From Boswellia sacra (Eukaryota > Streptophyta > Magnoliopsida > Sapindales > Burseraceae): a DNA stretch of 64,000 bases. Below are positions 12,643-23,800 of the stretch, piece by piece. The translations under genes were made by a program, and so were the position numbers. The notes under the pieces were generated by a model, which searched no databases, was not told where the DNA came from, and saw only the letters and a program-made list of their open reading frames with translations. Where the stretch lies: positions 62,001-126,000 of the forward strand of contig SNVD02010171.1 in the NCBI GenBank assembly GCA_013180625.2, written 5' to 3'. Within the stretch, counting starts at the first letter, position 1. Each line of letters starts with the position of its first letter.

Positions 12643-14162
12643 GTTTTACATATTTAAGTGTATGTATGTACATGTGCTATGGGTCGGAGGCAAAAACACT
12701 CAATACAAAATTGTTTCTACAAATGTACATTAAAGTGAAAGGAGATTTAGGGGTCAGCGAGATGGGAAAGCAAAAAAAGGAAAGAGATGAGAAATGTACG
12801 AAGGAGATAGAAGAGAAAATGAGGAATTAATTTTAGGAAAAATTGAAAAAATGGACGCAATCAGGGACCTTTGATGAAATTTGGACGCATCCTAAAAAAT
12901 TTTAATGTCATAGACACTTTTTTTACAAAAAGACTCAAATACCCTTTGAAATTCAATTTATTCCTAAACTTTTTATTTCCTTCTTTTCTTCACTTACCTC
13001 TTCCTATTTTCATAACCGTGTCCTATTTTTATAACCGTCTGTTGTTGTTCAGTTTTCAATACCCCTCGACACCGTCGAAAACACAATCCGAAATGCAACA
13101 AGAGGAACGAGAAACTTATTCTGTGTTTGGGGATTTGGAGTAGATTTTAGGGATTTTGAATTTGAGGATTTGAGTTTGGGTTTGTATTTTACATTTTTTC
13201 TGTATTTGTGGGGCTAAACGAAGTGTTATTTAATTGATTTTTTTGTTTGATATGAGTAAAAATGGTGAAAATCGACGCTTTTCGTCGTAATAAAAAAGAC
13301 ACTCGACGTGTCGAGTCTTGTCAAATGCTTCAACCGACCCTCGACATCATCGTCTGTGTTCACTCGACAATCGACATAACATGTCGAGTTTTATCGGATA
13401 CGCGGACCGACACTCGATACAACGTGTCGAGTTTTGTCAGATGCACGGACCGACACTCGATATAACAAGACTTGACACATTATGTCTAGTGTCGAGTGAA
13501 CACCGACGATGATATTGAGTGTTAGTTGAAACATTTGACATTACTCGATATGTCGAGTGTCCTCTTCGTCACGACCAAACATGTCTTTTTTTTTAGTTTA
13601 AGTTTCAAAGGACATTTTAGTCATTTAGAGAGAGAATAACAAAAGTTTTTCTTACCTTGTTGCTCAACTTCAATTGTTGAAGATTGTTTCAGACAGTGAT
13701 GTGTATGAAGGAGTAACTGGTTTCTTTATTTCGTTTACTTCTTTTTTTTTTTCTAAATTCAATTACATAAATAAGGGTAAGGGTAATTGAGTTTTTTTAT
13801 CAAGAAAGTATCTATGACATGAAAATTTTTTAGGATACTTCTAAATTTTATCAAGGACTCCTAATTATATCTATTTTTTTAATTTTCTCTTAATTTTATT
13901 AATTGGGCAAAATACAATACAATATAGATGGTGGGGCTATTCATAGAAGTTTTGCCGCCCACTTTATTCAACACGATTTTGCCATTCCAAGAGCCAATAA
14001 GGTTTGCAAAAGCTTGGACCCATGACTATGCGGTGACCTCCAAAATAACGAATAGAAATTTGCCTTCAAGTAACCCATTAATAATTTGGCAATTGGACAA
14101 CTAATTTAATGGGCTTCACCACCTCATTAAATTTTGGTGGAAATCCACCTTACTGTATAACA
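12643..14162 (-). repeat. 5' LTR of Copia-1, split by MULE C
   Basis: The two parts (12643-12835 and 13899-14162) together match the 3' LTR at 5321-5760. The minus-strand inner end is followed by 'gttatcaacatgatt', the type of sequence found at the primer-binding region of several plant copia families. The outer end is TGTTATAC on the minus strand. Confidence 0.8.
12836..13889. mobile_element. MULE C: small non-autonomous foldback Mutator-like element
   Basis: A perfect 9-bp duplication TTAATTTTA flanks the element (12827-12835 and 13890-13898), the length typical of Mutator-like insertion. Terminal inverted repeats of about 120 bp (start GGAAAAATTG) resemble the ends of MULEs A and B. The centre, 13290-13570, holds paired CACTCGA and TCGAGTG motifs that form long inverted repeats (for example 13322-13370 with 13488-13545). 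There is no coding capacity. It inserted into the 5' LTR of Copia-1. Confidence 0.9.
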
Positions 14163-14167
14163 CATTT

Positions 14168-15683
14168 GACATTGTTTTCATAATTTCACATTATTTTTAT
14201 TTCACATTATTGATCGAAGAATGGTTTGTGGGCCCGTGGGCTCAAATTTATTTATTTGGGCCATTGATTGGGTTAGACTATCCAAGCCGCCATATCAAAT
14301 GGAAAATTGTATAAGTCTTCAGATTTCAGAAGCCATCCACTATTAAGTTTTTTTTGAAAATTTTTATTTCACATTATTTTCATAATTTCACATATAAATA
14401 GAAATGATTACTAAATTATAAATAATTTGATATGCAACAAATTGAATAACAATAATAATATGTAGAGTGAAAATTTTTTCCATGACCTATTCTCTTTGAC
14501 TTGCCAATAAGATTACAATTTTAGAAATTTCTTTCCTCACTCAATTTTAACTTTTTTTAATTCATTGTATTTTTCATATGATTAAGAATTTATATAATAA
14601 TTTATATTGGTAACATGCTATTTTACAAATTATATATATTTTATACATAAATATTAAATGGTGCATATATTTAAAGAAAAGGTAAGAAGATTACTTTTAA
14701 AAATGCATGCCTTTCCCTCTTTAATTGAACCACGCATGAATTCCTTTTCTTGTTAAAAATTATAAGAAACAACTTATTCATTTTTTAGTTAATTAATATA
14801 AATGCTTTTGTTTTACATTTATTATTTTAAAAAATATCCAAAAAATAATTTTGTTGTCTATACAATAAATACAAATTCATTTAAACTGGGATTTAAAATA
14901 ATTTTTTTGGAAGAGTAGCATTATTTTTAATATCGTGATGATGTAATCGATTATTTAGTCATAAAAAATATCATAAATGTCGTTCAAGTAATGTAATTTA
15001 CCTACTTAAATTATAAAATTCAACCTAGTTTAGTAATTATTAGATGAATAATTGTCAAAAGAGCACTTACATGCTTCCATCTCAATTTCTCAACCCAGCT
15101 CCCAAGTCAAATTTCAAGTTTATTGACTTATTATTGATTGAATTGAACTAAATTGTCAAAACGGGAAAGCAATTCACCAATCAGCTGCTATTAAATGCAT
15201 TAATTTTTAATTAAAAGTTGATGGATGCACGTCAATGACAATAAGGTCCGACATGCTGTTATACATTAATGGTGCGTTTCATCTCATATGAACGACTTAA
15301 GTGATATTAAAATCACTTTTTGATCATAATTAAGAAGGAAAATTAAACGCTGTGAGATATATAGTTTCACTAATAATATCATAAATATTAGAAAGAGTTA
15401 AACTTACCTCTTTTAATAATTGAACTCACCCTCGGAATCATGTTGTTCATGAGTTGATAACAAATATTTAAAATTATTAAACATAATCTCTTGTCGTTAT
15501 TTTTATTAAATGCTAGAATATTATGATGATTACTAAGTGACTAATCAAAGTTTTAAATCCTCATCAGGTAGGTTTGCTTGATCCTTAGAAGTAGGTCAAC
15601 CATTCATTTGTTTTCCTATGTTTAAAATAGATAAATTAACCTATAGATCTTCTTCGTAATAGAAGATTATATTATATTTTTTT
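14168..15683. other. AT-rich intergenic stretch
   Basis: No gene recognised. It holds the direct repeat 14265-14350 (partner 5225-5310) and a short duplicated 'tttcataatttcacat' motif near 14175 and 14375. The rest is low-complexity AT-rich DNA. Confidence 0.6.
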
Positions 15684-16745
15684 AGAAAAATTGAGAAAAT
15701 AGACAAATTTAGGGGGCTTGTTTTAAAAATGGACATGTTCTGAAATATTTTCATCCCATAGACACTTTTGTGTCTAAAAGACAAAAACACCCCTGTCCTA
15801 AAATAAATTCCCAAAACCTTTGTTATTTCATATCCTTCGGACGAATTTGAAGAAAGACAGTAAAGTAAAACAAAGAACAACGAAAACCAGTAACAGCTCG
15901 AATCACTTAACTTCACTGTCCCGAAACAACCTCAACATCTGAAGCAGTAAGCAAAACGCGTAAGAACAACTTTCCTTAATCTCTCTGTAAATGGCATGAA
16001 AATTTAATGTATGTGTAGTGTTTTCGTTATTGATCGCTTTGGTAACTGACAACCACATTATATAGCTTAAAAATGGGTTATGTATGTGAACTAAGGGTAG
16101 AGATAGTGCCGTCTGTGTGAAAAAATGCTGGAACTTGGCTGTCGGTGTGCAAAAATGGGTTTTCGCAGTCGAAGGTTGAAGAAGACAACTGTCTTCGAGT
16201 GTGTTCGAGTGTTGTCGAGTGTTGTCGAGTGTCGTCGAGTGTCGAGAAGTTCTGTCTGACCGAATCTCGACAAGTCCGATAGTTGTTTCGAGTGTCTAGA
16301 CATTGCGTCGATTCTAGGTTAGAGTGTCGCGAGTTCGAGTGCCGTCGAGGGTCTTGTGAATTGTCGAATCGTGTGTCGCTTGTCGAGAGTCGAGTGTCGG
16401 ACGCGGGAAAACCGACCTGTAGATGTCTCAAACCATGCAAGTTGAGTGTTTCGAGAGTTGTCGAGATTATTGTTGTCAAGCTTTCGAGTAAGCGCGTCGA
16501 GTATACAAGTTGACGAGTGTCAGATGACGAATTTAGTCGAGTTCGAGTGTCGTGTCACATATGTTGAGTGTCGAGTGTGTTCGTCGAGCCTCGTCGAGCG
16601 TTTTGGCAGAACGCTCTTTTTTTCCACTTTTGTAAGCTATTTCGTAATTATTTTTTGTCCACGGATCTTATATGATATGATATGTCTCAATCATGCAGGA
16701 AATGGAAACTTTACGCATACTCATTACATACAATGATTCTTGAAC
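15684..16745 (+). repeat. Left terminal inverted repeat of MULE A
   Basis: It pairs with 27205-28085 in inverted orientation. About 165 bp (roughly 15897-16058) has no partner on the right. A TATATAG box at about 16052 followed by a conserved 'cttaaaaatgggttatgtatgtgaac' type stretch is retained in both TIRs, and may be the transposase promoter. The inner end runs into the first codons of the transposase. Confidence 0.8.
16190..16610. repeat. TGTCGAGTG motif array, left TIR of MULE A
   Basis: More than 20 TCGAG-type cores occur, mostly in the TCGAGTG orientation. 16201-16250 has an exact 10-bp period (GTGTTGTCGA). The mirror-image array is at 27370-27740 in the right TIR. Confidence 0.8.
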
Positions 16746-19521
16746 TGTGCAAGAGAACGGTAGTTATTTGTATGCCGGTGGGACGGGGAAGCCATTGATA
16801 ATTCATAGGTGTGCTACTTATAACGAGTTGGTTGACTGTATTAGTACTAAAATGGGTTGGGATCTTCGTAAGAAAAGAATGAGTTTAGAGGTTCAATTTG
16901 CTTGTAAGGGTGTTCTTCCAATGCCGATTCGTATTGAGACTGACGACGATGTTTCTTTTTTCATACAACATTGTTTGGAGGACCAACAATCATATACACT
17001 GTTAGTTGTTAAAGTTGAAGATAGGGAGAAGCAAAGACAGAGGTCAGGGTCAGGATCCGATGCAATACGTAAGCGAGAAGGATCTTCTCATCCCTCTTTG
17101 TTTCGTTCAGCAAGTGGGAGAAACCAATTAAGTGAGTCTACTCCTGTTTGTGGACAACCAGAATTGAATGACGATGTTGGCGTTGAGTTTGAGCAGTGTA
17201 CAGGGCATGCAGGGCATGAGTCATTTGGGGTAGGGGTGTTATTTCAAAATGAAGAAGGAGTGCCTCCATCGATACCATCGAGATTGGTACGTCATCTTGA
17301 CAGCATTAGAGAGTTTGAGAGTCTAGGTAATATTGATGATGTTAATGATGACGATGATGGCAATGAATATTGCGAAGATACTAATGATGGTGGTGATGAT
17401 GTTAGTGTGCATGTTAACGATGACAATAATGATTACACGGTTCATATTGAGAATGATGTTGAGGGATTGGATGATTTTATTGTTGATGGGCACAATGTAG
17501 CCGGTTCACATTTCGATAATGAGGGAAAACGGGAGATCTTGAATGATATGAACCAGGATGAGCCGTTTACCGTGCCTTCTCCAATTCACTCCACACCTAC
17601 TGTGCCTCCTCCAATTCACTCCACACCTACCGTGCCTCCTCCAATTCACTCCACACCTACTCGTCTAGTATATGGACATTAGGAAGATCCGATGTCGAAT
17701 AATGACAGCTCTCAGGCTAACACATTCAGGTGGATGCCGCCTATCGTCCATCCACCCTCTACAGTTGACGATGATGTCTCATCGTTTGTAGTTGACGAGA
17801 TTAAGGTTAGGGTTGGACAGATGTTTAACAGAAAAACGGAGCTTCGAGAGAAGTTAGCGATGTTGGCATTAAGACGAAACTTTCAATTCAAGGTGAGGAA
17901 CTCCAACGCCATAAGGTTTGAGGTTGTATGTCGTGCTGAATCTTGTAAACGGCATTTACGTGCCATAAAGGTGGCCGATTCACATTTCTTCCAAGTAAAA
18001 ACGTATAAGAACCACCACACGTGCTCCAGAGCCGGACTTCACCCAGTTCACAAACAGGCAACTGCACATGTCATTGGCAAACATATTAAGAGCAAATTCG
18101 TTGAGTCATCGAGAATATATCATCCAAAGGATATTATGTTCGATGTTCAGGAGTCATTGGGTGTTAATATCATGTACAATAAGGCATGGAGGGCAAAGGA
18201 GGTAGCTTTGCAAGAACTTCACGGATCTCATGATGAATCATTCACACTACTCCCTCAGTACATGTACATGATTGAGAAAGCAAACCCGGGGACCAAAACG
18301 TCGTTAGAAACTGATGAGGATAACCATTTCAGATACTTTTTCATGAGTATGGGGGCCTCGATTGCTGGATTTGCATCGTCAATTAGGCCAGTTATTGCGG
18401 TTGATGGTTCCTTTTTAAAAGGGAAATATAGGGGTACAATATTTTTGGCTTCTTGTATGGATGGTAATAAACAAATATACCCCTTGGCATTTGGAATTGG
18501 GCATTCTAAAAATGATGACTCCTGGAACTGGTTCATGAGACAACTGCGTGATCATGTTGTACAAAATGTCCGAGATCTTGTCTTCATTTCTGACTGTTAT
18601 CGTAGTATTAAACGCGCTGTGGTTGTAGTTTTTCTTAATGCACTGCATGGATTGCGCACTCATCATCTCAAGGGTAACTTGAAGGCAAAGTTCAAGGACA
18701 AGACTTTGTTGGAATTGTACTACCGCGTTGCAAGGACATATCATTGTGCTGATATCAACTATCATATGCGACAAATTGAATCGCATATGCCAGCAGCAGC
18801 AACTTATCTTTGATAGATCGGAGTCGAGAAATGGGCACGTTCACAGTTTCTTGGTCGACGGTATAACATAATGACAACAAATATAGCTAAGTCGATGAAC
18901 AGCTGTTTGTGACACCATCGATTCCTCCCGGTGATGTTGTTAGCTGATTATTTTTGGGCCAACTTGCAGAAATGGTTCTATGAGCGTCGACAGCTATTTG
19001 CTAACTCAGAATCACATCTCTCACCCTTAGCAAACAAGTTGAAGGAGGAGCGTTTAAAAGAAGAAGATCGTGTGAGGGTTAGTGGTATATCTCTTACTAT
19101 GTATGAGGTTAGAGGCAACGAACGTGTTTGCATAGTTGCCATGCACGCGCGTACATGCACGTGCCGGGTGTTTGATCTTGACCAGCTTCCGTGTACACAT
19201 GTATTAGCGGTATGCAAACGTATGAATCTCTTTACGTGCCATGATTACTGTGCCCATTGGTATACCACTGAAACATTGTTACATGCATATGCTCTCCCAG
19301 TAGTTCCTGTTGGAGTTAGTGAGGATTGGATGGTTCCTGAGGAGGTTCGTAGTAGAGTGGTTCTCCCGCCAGTCATGAGGAGACCAGCCGGTCGTCCTCA
19401 GAGGAATCAAATCCCTTCTGTCGGTGAGTCTAGCTCCTCTCGATCTTGCGGGCGTTGTGGAAGTTTTGGGCACAATCGTCAAACATGCCAAAACCCAGTT
19501 CCGTTGCATGATAGGGGATGA
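16702..19521 (+). pseudogene. mudrA-type MULE transposase, inactivated by nonsense codons
   Basis: One frame of about 939 codons runs from ATG 16702 to the final stop at 19519 without a frameshift, but with in-frame stops at 16741, 17680, 18811, 18814 and 18913. An N-terminal region precedes an Asp-rich acidic stretch (codons ~210-255) and a repeated SPIHSTPTVPP segment (~290-325). The MuDR DNA-binding domain follows at ~370-440 (FNRKTELREKLAMLALR), then the catalytic MULE domain at ~560-660 (VDGSFLKGKYRGT, later FISDCYRSI, where Arg is usual after SD). A SWIM finger lies at ~810-836 (CTCRVFDLDQLPCTH) and a zinc knuckle at ~915-930 (CGRCGSFGHNRQTC). The family acts in the nucleus, binding TIRs and excising or inserting the element. 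The layout is full-length for the family, and transitions explain several of the stops (TGG to TGA, CGA to TGA). Confidence 0.9.
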
Positions 19522-19740
19522 TGTATACCAAATGTGTATACAAATTGTTGATGTTTGCAACATTGTCTCTTTTTTTTATAACAAATCCTAAGCTTTTGAA
19601 ATTAATATATTTTGGGTGTTGGATTTTGTGACTGTAAAGCAATATTATTGTATTAAACACATCTTTATGGGCGTTGTTGTTAAACTAAATAATCTTACCT
19701 GACGTCCAACCGAAAAATCATTTGGAATCTGATTCGAAAT
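19522..19740. other. 3' flank of the MULE A transposase
   Basis: AT-rich sequence following the transposase stop, with no open frame of note. It probably holds the 3' UTR. The motif array begins downstream, at about 19768. Confidence 0.5.
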
Positions 19741-19921
19741 CTCAAAGAAACAAGTGTTCTGTCCAATCGCTCGACACCACTCGACGGACGAAACTCGACG
19801 CTCGACATATATTAGCGAAACAGAGAATGAAAACGAATGTTCGGCCGAAACGCTCGACGACACTCGACGGTAAAACTCGACGCTCGATCTACACGACACA
19901 CAACCCCTCGAAGCTCGATCA

Positions 19922-20169
19922 TATTGAACATGAACACGCGAAGCTCGATCAACACGTCACACGAACACTCGAAGCGCGACCAACACGTCACACGAACACT
20001 CGAAGCGCGACTAACACGTCACACGAACACTCGAAAGGCGATCAACAGGTCAGATGAACACTCGAAGCACGGTCATGACGTCACACGAACACTCGAAGCT
20101 CGAGCACACGTCAGACGAACACTCGAAGATCGACCAAACACGTCACACAAACACTCGAAGCTTGATGAA
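19922..20169. repeat. 31-bp tandem array with CACGTCACACGAACACTCGA core
   Basis: Eight head-to-tail units, with unit starts at 19922 (degenerate), 19953, 19984, 20015, 20046, 20077, 20107 and 20139, giving spacings of 31, 31, 31, 31, 31, 30 and 32 bp. Each carries an ACGTCA-like box and an ACACTCGAAG box. Shorter CTCGA motifs surround it (19768-19920 and 20180-20290). The array lies downstream of the transposase, in the orientation opposite to the array at 16190. Confidence 0.9.
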
Positions 20170-20299
20170 TATATAACACGAACCTCGACTCTTGACCCGG
20201 AATGTGTATAACCCTCTTCGACCCAGAATGCGATAATTTGTCTCGACCCTCGACCCTCGACTCTCGAAGACTGACACACGAGAGCTCGAACTTTAGGGT

Positions 20300-20640
20300 T
20301 TAAAGTTCTCTCGACTGTGACTTCCCACTTCACTGCCATTTAGTCCTACACACCGTTTCAACTCTCCAAACTCACAGAAATGCACAGACAACAATTGCGA
20401 GGCAAACAGACACGCAGCGACAATCATCTCAACTCCCGACGACCGTAGCACCGATCGGCATTTAGGTACGGCGTTTAAGGTTGCTTTAGACATTATTTTC
20501 CGACCATGCATGTTATTTTCTGGTCTGTTGCATACAGTTTCATAGTTTTTTGATATGGGAACGGTCAGGGTAAACCGACTAGCGCCGCGAGGCGCCATCG
20601 CGGGGGCCGTTATAGGATTGAAATTTGGGGTTTTGTGGTT
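20300..20640. promoter_or_regulatory. Putative upstream region of the protease gene
   Basis: A locally GC-richer stretch without a convincing coding frame, between the 31-bp array and the 10-bp array. 20580-20600 contains a GCGCC...GGCGC hairpin-like stretch. The assignment as promoter or 5' UTR rests on position only. Confidence 0.35.
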
Positions 20641-20760
20641 ATTGTTGTCGAGTGTTGTCGAGTGTTGTCGAGGGTTGTCGAGTGTTGTCGAGATTTATCG
20701 AGACATATCGAGTGTCGTCGTGTTATGTCGAGTCTTGTCGAGTTTGTTGGGATTCGTCAA
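20641..20760. repeat. 10-bp-phased AGTGTTGTCG array
   Basis: Twelve consecutive 10-bp blocks, the first five AGTGTTGTCG-like and the rest diverged but still in phase. Most TCG cores recur at exact 10-bp steps. It lies about 110 bp upstream of the protease start codon and reads in the same orientation as the left-TIR array. Confidence 0.92.
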
Positions 20761-20872
20761 GATTTATCGAGCGTTTAGGCAGATTGCATGCTTTTTCGCT
20801 GTTTTTTGCTGTTTTTTTGCCTTTTTGTTTCATATTGAACTATAATGGACTTCTTTTTGCCAATTGAAGCAA

Positions 20873-23800
20873 ATGGCTGGTGAATTTGGACTGTCCTTCA
20901 CGCTTAAGACACCGGATACGGAGCACTACCATGCCGTGGTCACAAACATGGCAGGTTGGGACTGTATACAATGGATCCGGGTGAGCTTCAGTGCGAGGCA
21001 GAAGGAGATGTTTTGTGCAACATGTTTCGGATTTCTCTTAGACATCCGTCGACTCTCCTTTCCGTCTCAGATGGTGCACCACGTGCTTCAGTGGGAGGTT
21101 AACACCGTGGGATACGACCAGGAGATGTGGTTCCTTGTTGAAGGTAAAAAAATGGTTTTCATGTATAATGTTGTTAGAAATTCATAGTTTTACACGTATG
21201 ATATTTTTAGTTATTTAAATGTACCATCGTTGTCATCTTATGTAATTTTTTTCCTTATTTCCAGGACAACTCATTCGTTTTCTGCGCACGAGTTCGGTTT
21301 GATAACCGGCTTACGATTTGCTTCCACGGTGCCACCAATACCGTCGATGTTGAATCCGTGCCGATTGTTAGATACATACTTTGATGGCATCGACATGAAT
21401 CTCTATACTTTGTATCCCAGACTTAAGAACTTGAATGTGTCTCGTATGCCAGACGAGGATGCCGTGAAGCTAGGCGTGTACTACATGCTTGAGCGTTTTT
21501 TCATGGCCCAGGATAGACGCCGACACGTGTCCAGGACGTGGTTGAATTTTGTGGACAGACTGGATGAATTTAATACGTATCCATAGGGTTCGTTGTCCTA
21601 CGAAAAGACATTGGGCTCGATGAAGAGGGTTTTGGTTGGGAGGTTAGAAAATTACAAGAGGCGAGCCCAAGCGAAGACAAGCCAGGTGGAGCGATATAAC
21701 TTGGAGGGGTGCCCGTACGCCTTTCAGGTACATTCTGCTATCCATGAGTGTGACCGTGTTGATTTCTGTTTGATGTAATTTTAGTCTATGTCACTAACTA
21801 ACCTGTTCGATATAATTAAGGTTTGGTTGTACGAGGCCGTGCCTTACTTTGGCACAAATTTTGGTACAATGCCGCAGGAATGCAGGGCAAGGATACCACG
21901 GTTGTTGAAGTGGGAGACAGTTAAGACCCCGTCAACGCTGCCTACACTAATATACTGAAGGTTAGGAGGCGGGTTAGTACGAATCCTCTGTTACATCGAA
22001 TTCTCTGTTACATCGAATTGTCTTGTTTTTTGTTCACCCTACACTGATAACTGTTTCGCGTGATGGATTATATGTTGACGCAGGCTAGGCCGCTTGTCGT
22101 TTTAGAGCCGTCCGATGTGGAGCAGCAGACGGAGTGGTATGCACGGCTCCATGAAGTAGTTGGCATCCGTAGAAGTGCACATGTGGCTTGGGCAACAGCT
22201 GTGGATGCTCCTTTACTGGCGGCGGAGAGCATTGAGCTACTTCCTCCTGAGGCTCCTACAGCTCCACCTCCAGAGGGACCAACAAGCCCACCTCATGAGG
22301 GCCCATCAGGTCCACATCCAGAGGGTCCAGCAGGTCCAACCCCTGAGGGACCGGGACCAGCAGCTCCACCTCCGGAGGGTCTATTAGCACCACCTCCGGA
22401 GGGTCCATCAGCACCACCTCTGGAGGGATCGCCAGCTCCACCTCCGTAGGGACCACCAGCTCCACCTCCTGAGCTCTCATCTGCTTCACCTCCTGCTGAC
22501 ACGAGTTCCCCTGTTGAGCCGGATGTGGTTACAGCAACAAACACGGCCAGTCTTGACATGGACATAGGGCCTGTCAGTCAACCGCTGGAGCCTTTAAGTC
22601 CACTGTTGGAGCCGTTCCATAGTTTTGGACATCCAGGAGCATCGACGACGGCGTCGGGTCGCAGGTAAGTAATGCCAGTCAGCATTAATATTCTTGTCCG
22701 TATACATTTGCTGCTCTGTTGGTTAATGAAGACTCTTGTTACAATTCTCATGCAGGTGTCGCCGGTCCATGATGACTTCCAGAGCACAGTTTTGCGTGAA
22801 CTTGCTCTGTTACAGGCGGAGAACAGGGAAATGCTTGAGGAGATAGCTCTTCTCTGCGAGGCTGTTCTGGACCTCGGTGCCAACTTCGAAAACGATGACA
22901 CGGTATGTTCTAATATTTACATACCGAAATTTGACCAGTTCCACACACGCTTAAGCTGATGGATATGTTTGGCTGATTTCAGGATTCAGATGCTGATTTC
23001 GACGGAGGCCCGGCTGATGATGGTGAAGGTCAGCCACCCGCGGAACCTGATTCCATGGACCGGACTGTTCCTGCTGCCGATGCTCCTCCGACAGCCTTAG
23101 TTTCATGCCAGGGTCGCCGCCTCCTTCCAGCAAAGCATAAGCGGAGCCCCTTTGTCAGTCCACCAGGTAGGAAGAGGCCGAGGGTTCAAGAGCAGAAGGA
23201 AGCCGTAGACCACCAGTAGCTATAGCCCGAGGCCCCTATTGCTCAGCCGGAAGACCACCAGCAGCTACAGTCCGAGGCCCCTATTGCTCAGCCGAAAGAC
23301 AATCGATCTCAGTGGCCATCAGTAGATGTGGGAACTGGTCTCATCTTGTGCCCTCCGGATCCACTTTTTAACCCGTGTGCCCCGATAGAAGAAGTTGACA
23401 TGAAGGCATTCGACGCGTGGCGAGCGGACTACACCAAGACAGATCGCACTGATTTGGCCATCTACAGCGCAGATCGTCAGTTCTTCAATACGCTGCTCGA
23501 GCCACCACAGTGGCTTGAAGCTGAGGTAGTTTCATACCATCTCCAGCTGTCGAATATTGCTATATACATTTGGATTTAATATTGATAGCAATTATTGTTT
23601 TCAGCACATAGACAGCTACTTGTGGGTTCTACAGTGCAGAGCTTGCGCCATGACCGGACCTGGTGTACAGAGGTCTGCTTTCCTCGACACCACTTTTTGG
23701 GTACGTTATTCGTAGACATCTTACATAAACATTTTGTCACTTGTAATTTATGATTCCTTCAATGCGCTAACTAAACTCACGAACTTGCAGTTGAAATTGA

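Larger units (their letters stand above)
5321..14162 (-). mobile_element. Copia-1: decayed Ty1/copia LTR retrotransposon, minus strand
   Basis: Two direct LTR copies (5321-5760 and 12643-14162, the latter split by MULE C) flank degenerate gag, integrase, reverse transcriptase and RNase H sequences in copia order on the minus strand. The 5-bp sequence CATTT directly abuts both outer ends (5316-5320 and 14163-14167). On the minus strand a purine-rich GGGAG tract precedes the 3' LTR start TGTTA. LTR identity over the cleanest 190 bp is about 89% by eye. The element was later hit by hAT D1, a LINE and MULE C. Confidence 0.85.

Noticed and set aside
18255..19563. Minus-strand open frames within the transposase
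   Set aside because: Shadow frames of the mudrA coding sequence.
19922..20169. Regularly spaced repeats resembling a CRISPR array
   Set aside because: Units are contiguous 31-bp tandem copies without unique spacers, in a plant transposon with no cas genes.
19722..20211. Open frames of 111-124 codons rich in Arg, Thr and His
   Set aside because: They translate the tandem motif array; periodic peptide without domain features.
22256..22565. Minus-strand open frames opposite the proline-rich region
   Set aside because: Openness follows from the 24-bp repeat and GC composition; no motif, while the plus strand has exon borders and domains.
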